Shown: one piece after another, positions 40,231 through 49,597 of the stretch
Layout of the letters: each line of letters opens with the position of its first letter
Position numbering within the stretch: the first letter of the stretch is position 1
NCBI RefSeq assembly: GCF_004801405.1
Contig: NZ_SSOB01000038.1
Coordinates: forward strand, 21,105-85,104
Direction: 5' to 3'
Origin: Cohnella fermenti
Lineage (GTDB): Bacteria > Bacillota > Bacilli > Paenibacillales > Paenibacillaceae
DNA length: 64,000 nucleotides
The notes under the pieces: model-generated
What the model was told of the DNA's origin: nothing
The model's input: only the letters and a program-made list of their open reading frames with translations
Database searches by the model: none
Translations under genes and position numbers: made by a program

Positions 40231-41052
40231 ATGGCGACCGACCGCACCGGCGGCGCGCAAGGCGCGCCGGCCAAGGGCGAGGCGGGCTGGATGCCGGTGA
40301 TGTCGCATATCGGCGAGCTTCGCAAGAGAGTCATTGCCATCCTGATCGTCTTCGTTCTCGGCGTCATCGCGGGCTTGTTCTGCGCGAAGCCGATCTTCGA
40401 TTATCTGCTGGAACGGACGCCTGCGGGACGCATCGAGCTGCATGCGTTCTCGCCGTGGGACGCGATCGGCTTATACATGAAGCTGGCGTTCGTCGTCTCC
40501 TTCGTCGCGGCGATTCCGTTCACCATCTACCAGCTGTGGGCATTCGTCAAGCCGGCGCTCGGCGAGCGGGAGCAGAAGGCGACGCTGCGCTATGTGCCGG
40601 CTGCCTGCGTCATGTTCCTCGCGGGGCTGGCGTTCGCGTACTTCATCGTCTTCCCGATGGCGTACAGCTTCACGGAAGGCATCACCGAGAGCATGGGGAT
40701 CGAGTCGATGTACGGGGTCAGCCAATACTTCTCCTTCATGTTCAACATCGTCTTCCCGCTTGGCGTGCTGTTCGAGCTGCCGGTCGTCATTCTGTTCCTG
40801 ACGAGAATCGGCATCTTGAATCCGATCGTCCTGAAGAAGATTCGGAAGATCGCATGGTTCGCCATGGTGCTGGTCGGGACGGTCATTACGCCTCCGGATG
40901 TGATCTCCGACCTGCTCGTGGCGGTTCCGCTCGTCGCGCTGTACGAGGCAAGCGTGTTCCTGTCCACCATCGCCTTCAAGAAGCGCGAGGCACGGCTGCG
41001 GGAGAAGGAGTTGGAGGACGAGGAAGAGTATCGGGCGGCAGCGCGAACATAA
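40231..41052 (+). CDS. tatC: Sec-independent translocase protein TatC
   Basis: 273 residues with six hydrophobic segments. H-I-G-E-L-R-K-R at residue 26 and F-V-K-P-A-L-G-E-R-E-Q-K after helix 2 are TatC hallmarks; P-P-D-V-I-S-D precedes the fifth helix. It recognises twin-arginine signal peptides. A 20-residue Gly/Ala-rich N-terminal extension and a charged C-tail are present. A terminator follows. Confidence 0.95.
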   Translation: MATDRTGGAQGAPAKGEAGWMPVMSHIGELRKRVIAILIVFVLGVIAGLFCAKPIFDYLLERTPAGRIELHAFSPWDAIGLYMKLAFVVSFVAAIPFTIYQLWAFVKPALGEREQKATLRYVPAACVMFLAGLAFAYFIVFPMAYSFTEGITESMGIESMYGVSQYFSFMFNIVFPLGVLFELPVVILFLTRIGILNPIVLKKIRKIAWFAMVLVGTVITPPDVISDLLVAVPLVALYEASVFLSTIAFKKREARLREKELEDEEEYRAAART

Positions 41053-41061
41053 GGGAATGGC

Positions 41062-41101
41062 AGCGAGTCCGGAATCCGATGGGATCGGGGCTCGCTTTTT
41101 T
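41062..41101 (+). terminator. Rho-independent terminator after tatC
   Basis: AGCGAG and CTCGCT arms with internal GGATCC-like pairing are followed by TTTTTT. Confidence 0.7.
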
Positions 41102-41288
41102 ATCTTCATGGTGCTTATTTCGCGTTGTTTCCGTTCGGAACGACCTCAAGCCCTATTTTCCGATATTCCAAATGCTGCATTTATGGTACACTATTAGCAC
41201 ATCCCTGATAACGGTTACATACAAGCGGCGTTCATCGTTCGAATTCGGGAAGACCAGTTCGTGTCTAATGTCGGAGGGGGAAGATGGA

Positions 41289-42548
41289 ATGAAGAATTCG
41301 GGAATGGGATTGGGAAAGAAGGCGCTCTTGCTGCTCTTGGGAATCAGCATCCTGCAGGTCGTCGCGGCGATATTCGCCTTCACCGGGGCGAGCGGGGTTG
41401 TAACGGCCGTCATCGCGGTAATCACGATAGGATTGCTTGCCTTCGGAGTTCGATTCTTGAACCGCTCCGTGATCGATCAGATCGGCAGCATATCGGGCGC
41501 GTTGAAAAATATCTCGTCGCCGACGGGGGGCGATCTGACCCGCCGGATTGTCGTGCAGACGAGCGATGAGGTTGGCGAGCTGGCCAGTGCGGCGAACGGG
41601 ATGATGGAGAGTCTGCAGAAGATGATGAAGGAGCTGCGGAACAGCACGGCAGAGCTGGCAGCCGCAGCTATTCAATTGAAGGAAGGCGCGGACGAGAACG
41701 CGCGGGTGAGCGGCGAGGTGTCCAAGGCGGTCGAGAAGGTCGCTTCCGGCGCGGTCACCCAGGTGGCGAAGTCGCAGCAGATCTCGGCCGTCATGCAGGA
41801 GACTCGGGAAGGGCTCAGCCAGGTCGCTTCGACGACGACCGGCGCTTCCGACGCAGCCGTCTCGACCCGCAGCCGGGCGGAAGGAGGCGCCGTGCTGCTG
41901 CAGGAAGCGACGAAGGACATCAGCGAGGTCGAGTCGTCGTTCCGTTCGCTGCAGGAGATGGTGCGCAGCCTGAACCAGAAGTCCGAATCGGTGCTTGAGG
42001 TCATCGGCTACATCTCCGAAGTGTCGAATCAGACGCACTTGCTGGCGCTTAACGCGGCGATCGAAGCGGCGCGCGCGGGCGAGCACGGCCGCGGCTTCGC
42101 CGTTGTCGCCGGAGAGATTCGCAAGCTGGCCGACCAGACGCAACAATCGGCGGTGCAGATCGGCAATACGCTGCAGGCGATGTCGCTCGACATCAGGGGC
42201 GCGGCGTCGAAGTTCGAGCAGAGCTCGGAGCAAGTGTACGGTGCCGTATCCGGCATGAAGCGGGCGGAGGAATCGTTCGGCGGCATCGTCGGCGACGTCA
42301 GCACGCTCAGCAGCAACATCATCGAAGCGGCCGCCTCGATCGAGCAGATGTCGGCGGGAAGCGAATCGGTTGTGCTGTCGATTCAGGAGATCGGACGAGT
42401 CACGGAGGAGACCGCTTCGTTCACCGAACAGGTGGCGACGATGACGCATCAGCAGTTCTCGTCGAGCGGCGCGATGGCCGAGACGGCGGACAAGCTGAGC
42501 GACATGGCGTCAAGATTGAAGGCGATGGCGGGCCACTTCCGCACCTAA
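41289..42548 (+). CDS. Methyl-accepting chemotaxis protein without a large sensor domain
   Basis: 419 residues from ATG 41289, after GGAGGGGGAAG. Two membrane helices at about 8-55 are separated by only a few residues, so almost nothing is exposed outside. A HAMP-like segment follows (about 56-105), then the signalling domain with the hairpin tip H-L-L-A-L-N-A-A-I-E-A-A-R-A-G-E-H near residue 255. With no ligand domain, it may sense an internal or membrane signal. It stands directly upstream of groESL. Confidence 0.9.
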   Translation: MKNSGMGLGKKALLLLLGISILQVVAAIFAFTGASGVVTAVIAVITIGLLAFGVRFLNRSVIDQIGSISGALKNISSPTGGDLTRRIVVQTSDEVGELASAANGMMESLQKMMKELRNSTAELAAAAIQLKEGADENARVSGEVSKAVEKVASGAVTQVAKSQQISAVMQETREGLSQVASTTTGASDAAVSTRSRAEGGAVLLQEATKDISEVESSFRSLQEMVRSLNQKSESVLEVIGYISEVSNQTHLLALNAAIEAARAGEHGRGFAVVAGEIRKLADQTQQSAVQIGNTLQAMSLDIRGAASKFEQSSEQVYGAVSGMKRAEESFGGIVGDVSTLSSNIIEAAASIEQMSAGSESVVLSIQEIGRVTEETASFTEQVATMTHQQFSSSGAMAETADKLSDMASRLKAMAGHFRT

Positions 42549-42602
42549 TCGCGTGAATGAGCCGGATGGACTAAGGAGACAATGGAAGACGAGTGTAATC
42601 GC

Positions 42603-42637
42603 GCAGACCCGTGTGCAGTTCCGGGTCTGCTTTTTTT
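42603..42637 (+). terminator. Rho-independent terminator
   Basis: GCAGACCCG and CGGGTCTGC form a perfect 9-bp stem, followed by seven T. It isolates the groESL promoter from the chemoreceptor gene. Confidence 0.9.
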
Positions 42638-42650
42638 AACGGAAAAGGGC

Positions 42651-42718
42651 TTGAAATGAACACTCAAAATCAGTATCATAAGAATTGGCTGTTAGCACTT
42701 CACATGAATGAGTGCTAA
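42651..42718 (+). promoter_or_regulatory. groESL promoter with CIRCE operator
   Basis: TTGAAA (42651-42656) and TATCAT (42674-42679) with 17-bp spacing precede the CIRCE inverted repeat TTAGCACTT-N9-GAGTGCTAA at 42692-42718. One base of the left arm departs from consensus. HrcA binding there represses groESL; hrcA itself is not in the window. Confidence 0.95.
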
Positions 42719-42776
42719 CAAAGGGGCGACAGCCCTTATTCAAACAGTTAACCTATTCACAAAGGAGGCTATTTTC

Positions 42777-43061
42777 ATGATCAAACCTTTGGGTGATCGC
42801 GTACTTGTCGAAGCGAGTGCCAAGGAAGAAAAGACCGCAAGCGGAATCGTCCTGCCGGACACGGCCAAGGAGAAGCCGCAAGAGGGAACTATCGTCGCGG
42901 TGGGCAGCGGCTCGCTGAGCAAGGATGGCGAACGCGTAGCGCTTGAAGTCAAAGTGGGAGACCGTGTTCTGTTCTCCAAGTATGCAGGAACCGAGATCAA
43001 GTATGAGGGCAAAGAATACTTGATCATGAAGGAAAGCGATATTCACGCGATCGTGGGCTAA
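42777..43061 (+). CDS. groES: Co-chaperonin GroES
   Basis: 94 residues from ATG 42777, with AAAGGAGG upstream. I-K-P-L-G-D-R-V-L-V at the start, the mobile loop K-T-A-S-G-I-V-L-P-D-T-A and the G-D-R-V-L-F-S-K-Y-A-G segment are canonical. It caps the GroEL ring encoded 93 bp downstream. Expression should be HrcA-controlled. Confidence 0.98.
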   Translation: MIKPLGDRVLVEASAKEEKTASGIVLPDTAKEKPQEGTIVAVGSGSLSKDGERVALEVKVGDRVLFSKYAGTEIKYEGKEYLIMKESDIHAIVG

Positions 43062-43154
43062 TCGCCGCGGCGCTGACGACATAAGCTTTAAAGGGTATTA
43101 CGTAACGAGCCAAGGCGGCTCGCAGGAACACCATATCGAGGAGGGTTAATCTCA

Positions 43155-44792
43155 ATGGCTAAGGAAATCAAGTTCAGCGAAGAGGCTCGCCGTTCGATGC
43201 TTCGCGGCGTCGACACGCTTGCCAACGCGGTTAAAGTAACGCTCGGACCGAAGGGCCGCAACGTCGTTCTGGAGAAGAAGTTCGGGTCCCCGCTGATCAC
43301 GAACGACGGCGTAACGATCGCGAAGGAGATCGAACTCGAAGACGCATTCGAGAACATGGGCGCCCAACTCGTGAAGGAAGTCGCAACGAAGACGAACGAT
43401 GTCGCCGGCGACGGCACGACGACCGCTACGGTTCTCGCCCAAGCGATGATCCGCGAAGGTCTGAAGAACGTTACCGCGGGCGCTAACCCGATGGTCGTTC
43501 GCAAGGGCATCGACAAGGCTGTCAGAGCAGCCGTCGAAGAGCTGAAGAAGATCTCCAAGCAAGTCGAAGGCAGCAGCAACATCGCTCAGGTTGCCGCTAT
43601 CTCCGCCGCTGACGACGAAGTCGGCCAACTGATCGCGGACGCGATGGACAGGGTAGGCAAGGACGGCGTTATCACCGTCGAAGAGTCGAAGGGCTTCAAC
43701 ACTGAGCTCGAAGTCGTGGAAGGCATGCAGTTCGACCGCGGCTACGTCTCCCCTTACATGATCACGGACACGGACAAGATGGAAGCTGTGCTTGACAACC
43801 CGTACATCCTGATCACCGACAAGAAGATCTCCAACATTCAAGAGATCCTTCCGGTTCTCGAGAAGGTTGTTCAATCCGGCAAGCAACTGCTGATCATTGC
43901 GGAAGACGTCGAAGGCGAAGCGCAAGCGACGCTGATCGTCAACCGTCTGCGCGGCACGTTCACTTGCGTAGCCGTCAAGGCGCCTGGCTTCGGCGACCGC
44001 CGCAAGGCGATGCTGCAAGACATCGCGGCTCTGACCGGCGGCCAAGTGATCACGGAAGAGCTCGGCCTCGAGCTGAAGTCCACTTCCGTCGGCCAGCTCG
44101 GTACGGCTCGCCAAGTTCGCGTCAACAAGGAGAACACGATCATTGTTGACGGCGCCGGCGATCCTAACGACATCAAGGCTCGCGTTAACCAAATCCGCGC
44201 TCAAATCGAAGAGACGACGTCCGACTTCGATCGCGAGAAGCTGCAAGAGCGCCTGGCGAAGCTGGCCGGCGGCGTAGCCGTCATCAAGGTCGGCGCTGCG
44301 ACCGAGACCGAACTGAAGGAGCGCAAGCTGCGCATCGAAGACGCCCTGAACGCAACCCGCGCTGCGGTTGAAGAAGGCATCGTCTCCGGCGGCGGCACCG
44401 CACTCGTTAACGTATATGGCGCCGTTTCGGCCGTTCAAGCGGAAGGCGACGAGAAGACGGGCGTCAACATCATCCTTCGCTCGCTGGAAGAGCCGATCCG
44501 CACGATCGCTGCCAACGCCGGCCAAGAAGGCTCCGTCATCGTCGAGCGTCTGAAGAAGGAAGAAGTCGGCATCGGCTACAACGCCGCTACCGGCGATTGG
44601 GTCAACATGTTCGACGCCGGCATCATCGACCCGGTGAAGGTAACTCGCTCCGCGCTGCAGAACGCTGCTTCCGTAGCGGCGATGTTCCTGACGACCGAAG
44701 CGGTTATCGCCGACAAGCCGGAGCCGAAGGGCGCAGCTCCTGCCGGCATGCCTGGCGGCATGGGCGATATGGGCGGCATGGGCGGCTTCTAA
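43155..44792 (+). CDS. groL: Chaperonin GroEL
   Basis: 545 residues, standard length. The ATP-binding region V-T-L-G-P-K-G-R-N-V-V-L and D-V-A-G-D-G-T-T-T-A-T is present near residues 27-95, and the C-terminus ends in G-G-M repeats. It uses more uniform codons (GAA, CAA, GTT) than its GC-richer neighbours, as expected for a highly expressed gene. It folds proteins with GroES. A strong terminator follows. Confidence 0.98.
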   Translation: MAKEIKFSEEARRSMLRGVDTLANAVKVTLGPKGRNVVLEKKFGSPLITNDGVTIAKEIELEDAFENMGAQLVKEVATKTNDVAGDGTTTATVLAQAMIREGLKNVTAGANPMVVRKGIDKAVRAAVEELKKISKQVEGSSNIAQVAAISAADDEVGQLIADAMDRVGKDGVITVEESKGFNTELEVVEGMQFDRGYVSPYMITDTDKMEAVLDNPYILITDKKISNIQEILPVLEKVVQSGKQLLIIAEDVEGEAQATLIVNRLRGTFTCVAVKAPGFGDRRKAMLQDIAALTGGQVITEELGLELKSTSVGQLGTARQVRVNKENTIIVDGAGDPNDIKARVNQIRAQIEETTSDFDREKLQERLAKLAGGVAVIKVGAATETELKERKLRIEDALNATRAAVEEGIVSGGGTALVNVYGAVSAVQAEGDEKTGVNIILRSLEEPIRTIAANAGQEGSVIVERLKKEEVGIGYNAATGDWVNMFDAGIIDPVKVTRSALQNAASVAAMFLTTEAVIADKPEPKGAAPAGMPGGMGDMGGMGGF

Positions 44793-44816
44793 TTCCAAGC
44801 CCGCCGACCGAATGGA

Positions 44817-44855
44817 AGACGAACCAGAGGGGAACCTCTTGGTTCGTCTTTTTTT
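44817..44855 (+). terminator. Rho-independent terminator of groESL
   Basis: AGACGAACC and GGTTCGTCT with inner AGAGG/CCTCT pairing, loop GGAA, then seven T. Confidence 0.92.
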
Positions 44856-44937
44856 GCCTCTCGCCCCGAACCCCCGAACCCCCGAAGCGAAGCACCAAGC
44901 CTCGAAATTCCTCCGAAACCATTGGTCACTGGATTTT

Positions 44938-45345
44938 ATGCGAAAAATCACATTCGCAAGGCCCAATAATGGGTCATTTGGGCGATTATATGTGAAAAAT
45001 AGCATAAATGAAGAAATTTATAGCCCAAGTTACCGCATATATGCTAAAAATCATATAAAACGGCTCGATTGCACCTAATCCAAGCCCACGAATGTGAAAA
45101 ATCACATAAAACACCTCACCCCAACCGGAATCCCAGCCAACGAGTGCGATAAACCGCACAAAACGTCTCCAACCAACCAGAACCAACCAGAATCCCAGCC
45201 AACGAGTGCGATAAACCGCATAAAACGTCTCCAACCAACCAGAACCAACCAGAATCGCAGCCAACGAAGGCGATAAACCGCGCAAAACGTCTCCAACCAA
45301 CCAGAACCAACCGGAACCCCAGCCAACGAAGGCGATAAACCGCTA
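44938..45345. repeat. Palindromic repeat array D, eight units, 51/52- then 62-bp spacing
   Basis: Cores begin at 44938, 44990, 45041, 45092, 45144, 45206, 45268 and 45330, giving steps of 52, 51, 51, 52, 62, 62 and 62. The first four are ATGYGAAAAATCACAT-like; the last four are diverged to GTGCGATAAACCGCAC-like. The 62-bp units contain an added AACCAGAACC block. The interval after 45056 is close to one in array A. No credible gene lies in 44793-45576. Confidence 0.82.
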
Positions 45346-45515
45346 AAATCGAGGTCCGGTATGCGTATGCGTTCGGGGAGGGGACGGCGGGAGTTTGGCG
45401 AAAAGCGGATTTTGTTTGTGCATGTGCGGAATAGGGAGCGGGGAGAAGACACGCTTGGAATGGCGGCGGCGGCAATTAAGCGGGCGTTCCGGACAGGGAG
45501 GGCAGGCACAGCGCC

Positions 45516-45554
45516 CAAAAAAGCCCCGTCGTCCAATAATGGGACGACGGGGCT
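45516..45554 (-). terminator. Terminator of the second chemoreceptor gene
   Basis: AGCCCCGTCGTCC and GGACGACGGGGCT pair perfectly, and AAAAAA at the left reads as a U-run on the minus strand. It is 22 bp past the stop. Confidence 0.92.
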
Positions 45555-45576
45555 GGCGGTGCTTGCGAGCGCGAGC

Positions 45577-47307
45577 TTACAGCTTGAATTGGCTGACGGA
45601 CCCCTTGAGGCTCTGGACGATCGTCTGGAGCTGCTCGGCGGCGTGGGAGATGCTCTCGCCGAGAGCGAGCTGCTCTTCGGTCGCAGCGGCCACGGTCTGC
45701 GCCTTGCCGGCGACTTCGCGGGAGGAATTGGACGATTGCTCCATGCTGGCGGCGACCTCCTCCGAGCTGGCCGACATCTGCTCGGTGATCGCGGAGGTCT
45801 CGTGCACCTGCTCCACGACCTTCTTCACGGCTGTCTGGATGCTGGCGAAATCTTCGGCTACCTCGCCCATCAGGTCGGTGCCCTTGCCGACTTGGGCGAC
45901 GGTGCTCTCCATGAAGGCCGACGCTCTGCCGATCTCTTCGCGCGTCTCGCTGATGAGCATGGAGATGTTCTCCGCGGATTCGAGCGAGCCGGCGGCCAGC
46001 TTGCGAATCTCCTGGGCGACGACGGCGAAGCCCTTGCCGTGCTCGCCCGCTCTCGCCGCTTCGATCGAGGCGTTGAGCGAGAGGATGTTCGTCCGGTTGG
46101 CGAAGCCGGTAATGTTCTCGGTGATCGCGCCGATCTGGCCCGACTTCTCGTTCAGATTGTGGACGATGGCCGACAGCGCCTGAATAGCTTGCATGATCTC
46201 TCCGACTTGCTGCTTGAGGGTGAGCATGTGCTCGTTGCCCTCGTCGACTTGCCCGGAAGCCGTCGCGGACAGCTCGGAGATCGAGGTCGTGTTCTCCGCG
46301 ATTCGCTGAATGCCGGAAGACATCTCTTCGACCGCACGGCTTGTCTCCTCGGCGATCGTCGCCTGCACTTCGACTTGAGAGGTAACGTCTTGAATGTTCT
46401 CGGCGACATGATTGGTCGTCGCGGCCGCTTCCCCGGCGCTGATCGACAGCTCCACGGCGGCGGCGGAGACGGTGTTCGTATTGTCGGAGATCTGTCGGAC
46501 AAGCCCGCGCACCTTCTCGATCATCGTGTCCATCGAATCGTTGAGCTGCCCGAACTCGTCTCTGGAGTACTTGCCCATTCTCTCAAAGTGGAGGTTGCCG
46601 CCGGCGACCATCTTCGTCTTGCTCTGGAGACTGTTGATCGAGCGGTTGAAGTGACGCAGCAACAGGGAGGACACGAGGATGATAAGCGCCCACTCGATCC
46701 CGAGAATGGTATAGGTGGTCGTGGTGTCCGAAGTCTTCTTGTCGTTAATATCGTTCATTTCCTGCAGGCTGTACTCGTCGAGCAAATTGCCCAGAATGTC
46801 AATGGAGTCGCGGCTGTTCTCGAACATAAGGCTAAGCTCCTCCTCGTCTGCCAATACGACGGGAGTGCTGTTCTTGACGTTGGCCGTTGCAATGCTGACC
46901 CACTTCTCAAAGTCGGCCTCATACCCGAGGAAGGCATTCTTGGCGGTTGTCTGGCTGTTCTCTTCGCTGAGGTCGAGAAGGTCGGAGCTGGAAAGAATCG
47001 ATCTCGCCTTGGAGATGCTCGCGCGCACGCTGGCAACGTTCTCGTCCAGCTTGTCCTTATTCGATTCGCGCGCTTCATCGGAGAGGGGAGCGAAGCGAAG
47101 CAGGTTATAGGCGTTTAATGCTTGATAATAGTCGCGGTCCGCAACCATGATGTAGTTGTTCGCCTGATAGGCTACGTCGAATAAGCTGTTGCCCATTCGT
47201 TTGATGTTCGAGGAATTCAGGTTGAGCAGGTAGACCCCCGTGGCGACAAACAGAAGCATCGGAATGAAGACGAGCAGAGCAATTCTTGTTTTGACGGACA
47301 AGTGCAT
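45577..47307 (-). CDS. Methyl-accepting chemotaxis protein with four-helix sensor
   Basis: 576 residues from the ATG at 47307, which follows AAGGAGAGG on the minus strand; the upstream in-frame start at 47352 lacks a site. The first helix (about 6-28) and second (about 188-208) enclose a ~160-residue helical domain of the 4HB_MCP type. HAMP follows, then the signalling domain with N-I-L-S-L-N-A-S-I-E-A-A-R-A-G-E-H near residue 415. It probably reports extracellular ligands or redox state to CheA. No che genes are nearby. Confidence 0.93.
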   Translation of the reverse strand: MHLSVKTRIALLVFIPMLLFVATGVYLLNLNSSNIKRMGNSLFDVAYQANNYIMVADRDYYQALNAYNLLRFAPLSDEARESNKDKLDENVASVRASISKARSILSSSDLLDLSEENSQTTAKNAFLGYEADFEKWVSIATANVKNSTPVVLADEEELSLMFENSRDSIDILGNLLDEYSLQEMNDINDKKTSDTTTTYTILGIEWALIILVSSLLLRHFNRSINSLQSKTKMVAGGNLHFERMGKYSRDEFGQLNDSMDTMIEKVRGLVRQISDNTNTVSAAAVELSISAGEAAATTNHVAENIQDVTSQVEVQATIAEETSRAVEEMSSGIQRIAENTTSISELSATASGQVDEGNEHMLTLKQQVGEIMQAIQALSAIVHNLNEKSGQIGAITENITGFANRTNILSLNASIEAARAGEHGKGFAVVAQEIRKLAAGSLESAENISMLISETREEIGRASAFMESTVAQVGKGTDLMGEVAEDFASIQTAVKKVVEQVHETSAITEQMSASSEEVAASMEQSSNSSREVAGKAQTVAAATEEQLALGESISHAAEQLQTIVQSLKGSVSQFKL

Positions 47308-47432
47308 AAACGGACTTCCTCTCCTTGACGGTATAAGATGGCGAATTGCCATTATAATGAATGTAACATATATATCGGCAGAAGCGGGGGCTTTATAGAG
47401 GACAATCCCGGATATTTAACGGGGCCGTTGCC

Positions 47433-48362
47433 CTATACGGAGAACGAATCGTTCCTCCAGAGGGAGAGAAGCTCCCATGCTTGGGCAACTTGCGTTCGAA
47501 TATCCCCGGAGCCGTCCTCCAGACTCCATGCCGCGGACAGCACCTGGTGGCAGAACGTCCAGGCAACGAGGCGTGCGGACCGCACGGACAGCTCCGCGGC
47601 GAAGAGAGGAACGCGGGTCCGGATGAGCCGCACGGCCGCTTCGGGATCGCGATCCGGCAGGTTGTTCAGCAGGAACGGGACTGCTCCGTAGGCCAATTCC
47701 CCGACGACTCCCTTCGGGTCGATGGCGCTCCATCCCGTCCCGTCCGACAGTATGTTGTCATGGTGCAGGTCGCCATGAAGCAGCAACGGCTTGTCCATCG
47801 TGCGATGAAGCTGCTCAAATCCTTCTTCCGCGCGCCGAACGAGCTCTTCGGGGATCGGGCCCGTTCCGCCGTCATGCCGCGACCTTAAGCGGCCGAGCCC
47901 CTTCGCCCACTGCTCCGTGCTTGGGAAGGGGCCGCCTTGCGGCGCGGGAATCCGCAGCGAACGGAGCAGCCCGGCGGCGATGCGGACCGCTGCGAGGTCG
48001 TCCTTCACGGTCTTAAGCGTGAGGCCGGGCGCAAGCCTCGCGAGAACAAGAATGCCGCGTTCGGGCACGGCATCGAGCAGCCGAGCGCCTCCGCGCCCGG
48101 AGAACAGGCGCAGCGCCTCCGTCTCCAGCGGCAGCTCCGGGTCCTCCGGCACTCTCAGCTTGAGCACCGCGCCTTGCCCGCCCGGAAGCTCCGCCGGTGC
48201 GACGTAATTGAAGCTGAGCGGATAGTCCGACGGGAGGAGCTTGAGCCCCCATCTCTCTTCGCAATAGGCGATCAGCTCGCCGAATCCGGCGAGCCACCTC
48301 TCTCCGGCCTCGCCATGAACCTGCTTGATGGTGGAGGCCAGAGCCTCCGGTACCTTCGTCAT
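47433..48362 (-). CDS. Aminoglycoside/hydroxyurea phosphotransferase-like kinase
   Basis: About 309 residues from the ATG at 48362. The kinase-like fold shows the catalytic L-L-L-H-G-D-L-H-H-D-N-I-L near residue 190, followed by W-S-A-I-D-P-K-G-V-V-G-E. This arrangement is that of the APH(6)/streptomycin-kinase and hydroxyurea phosphotransferase family (PF04655). Chromosomal copies often have no proven drug substrate. It is monocistronic and converges with nothing nearby. Confidence 0.85.
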   Translation of the reverse strand: MTKVPEALASTIKQVHGEAGERWLAGFGELIAYCEERWGLKLLPSDYPLSFNYVAPAELPGGQGAVLKLRVPEDPELPLETEALRLFSGRGGARLLDAVPERGILVLARLAPGLTLKTVKDDLAAVRIAAGLLRSLRIPAPQGGPFPSTEQWAKGLGRLRSRHDGGTGPIPEELVRRAEEGFEQLHRTMDKPLLLHGDLHHDNILSDGTGWSAIDPKGVVGELAYGAVPFLLNNLPDRDPEAAVRLIRTRVPLFAAELSVRSARLVAWTFCHQVLSAAWSLEDGSGDIRTQVAQAWELLSLWRNDSFSV

Positions 48363-48541
48363 CCGCCAAACCCCTTTTCTGCACGATTGTTTCGGTTTCC
48401 CCGAGTTTATCATATGATTTTCCACTTGCCGAATGATGTCGTGATTTTATAGTATAAATGGCATGTTCTTGGATTAATTAACGTAATGGGAGTGTGCTAT
48501 CTTGAGCATGTGTCGTATATTTAAAGTTGGGAGAGAGCAGA

Positions 48542-49531
48542 ATGATTCGGATTGGGATGATCAGTTACTGGCACGTGCACGCGGAGGATTATACCCGGCA
48601 AGTGATCGGGCACCCGGATACGGAGATCGCGGCGATCTGGGATGAGCTGCCCGCGCGCGGCCAGGAGAAGGCCGGGAAGTACGGTGTGCCGTTCATCGCG
48701 GATCTTGACGAACTGCTCGGACGGGCGGACATCGATGCGGTTGTCGTCGACGCGCCGACGAACCTTCATCGCGACGTTATGGTGCGGGCGGCCCGGGCGG
48801 GCAAACATATTTTCACAGAGAAAGTAATTGCGCCTACGCTGAGCGAAGTGAACGAGATTGTGGAAGAGGTTCGCAAGGCCGGGGTGAAGCTGACGGTGTC
48901 GCTTCCGCGTCTGTATGATGCGTATACGCCGGCAATCCGCAAGGTTGTCCAGGAGGGGACGCTTGGCAAGCTGACGCTGGCGAGGGTGCGCTTGTCCCAC
49001 AACGGGGCGACCGCCGGCTGGCTTCCGGAGCACTTCTTCTCCAAGGAGCAATGCGGCGGCGGGGCGCTGATCGACCTTGGCTGCCACCCGATGTACCTCG
49101 TTCGTTCGCTGCTGGGGTTGCCGGACAGCGTAAGCGCTGTCTTCGGCTATGTGACCGGCAAGGACGTGGAAGATAACGCGACGGCCGTGCTCTCGTACGG
49201 GAACGGGGCGATCGGCATCGTGGAAGCGGGATTCGTGAACAGCCATTCGCCGTTCTCCATCGAGCTGCACGGAACCGAAGGCACGCTGCTGTACGGGTTC
49301 CCGGAGGAGAAGATCGTGGTTCGCAGCAACAAGCTTGGCGACGGCTGGCAGGAGGTGCCGATTGCGGACCGGCTGCCGTGGGCTTACGAGCAATGGGTCG
49401 TTCACATTCAGGAAGGGACGGAGGCCGCGGAGAACGTGGAGATCGCCGTCGATCTGACGAAGCTGATGGAAGCGTCGAACCGTTCGGTTGCCGAAGGACG
49501 GCCGATTCGGTTGGAGGAGCTCGCGAAGTAA
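48542..49531 (+). CDS. Gfo/Idh/MocA family oxidoreductase
   Basis: 329 residues from ATG 48542 (GGGAGAGAGCAG upstream). The N-terminal Rossmann fold starts I-R-I-G-M-I-S-Y-W-H-V-H, where the usual GxGxxG is altered to G-M-I-S-Y-W. A-I-W-D, H-I-F-T-E-K-V-I near residue 95 and G-G-G-A-L-I-D-L-G-C-H-P near 178 are family features. The dinucleotide-binding motif is atypical, so cofactor binding may differ. It probably oxidises a sugar or inositol-like compound and may belong with the AraC regulator and second dehydrogenase downstream. Confidence 0.85.
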   Translation: MIRIGMISYWHVHAEDYTRQVIGHPDTEIAAIWDELPARGQEKAGKYGVPFIADLDELLGRADIDAVVVDAPTNLHRDVMVRAARAGKHIFTEKVIAPTLSEVNEIVEEVRKAGVKLTVSLPRLYDAYTPAIRKVVQEGTLGKLTLARVRLSHNGATAGWLPEHFFSKEQCGGGALIDLGCHPMYLVRSLLGLPDSVSAVFGYVTGKDVEDNATAVLSYGNGAIGIVEAGFVNSHSPFSIELHGTEGTLLYGFPEEKIVVRSNKLGDGWQEVPIADRLPWAYEQWVVHIQEGTEAAENVEIAVDLTKLMEASNRSVAEGRPIRLEELAK

Positions 49532-49597
49532 CGATAGGCAAGGCGCCGTTCCCGGTCGGCTGGCGGGACCGCCCGCTTGCCGCAGGAGGATGAGGCT

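Noticed and set aside
45094..45276. Small frame with N-H-I-K and N-R-I-K repeats after groEL
   Set aside because: It is the translation of palindrome array D and has no conserved features.
45361..47118. 585-codon plus-strand frame opposite the chemoreceptor
   Set aside because: The minus strand encodes a standard chemoreceptor with its own terminator; the plus-strand frame is a composition effect.
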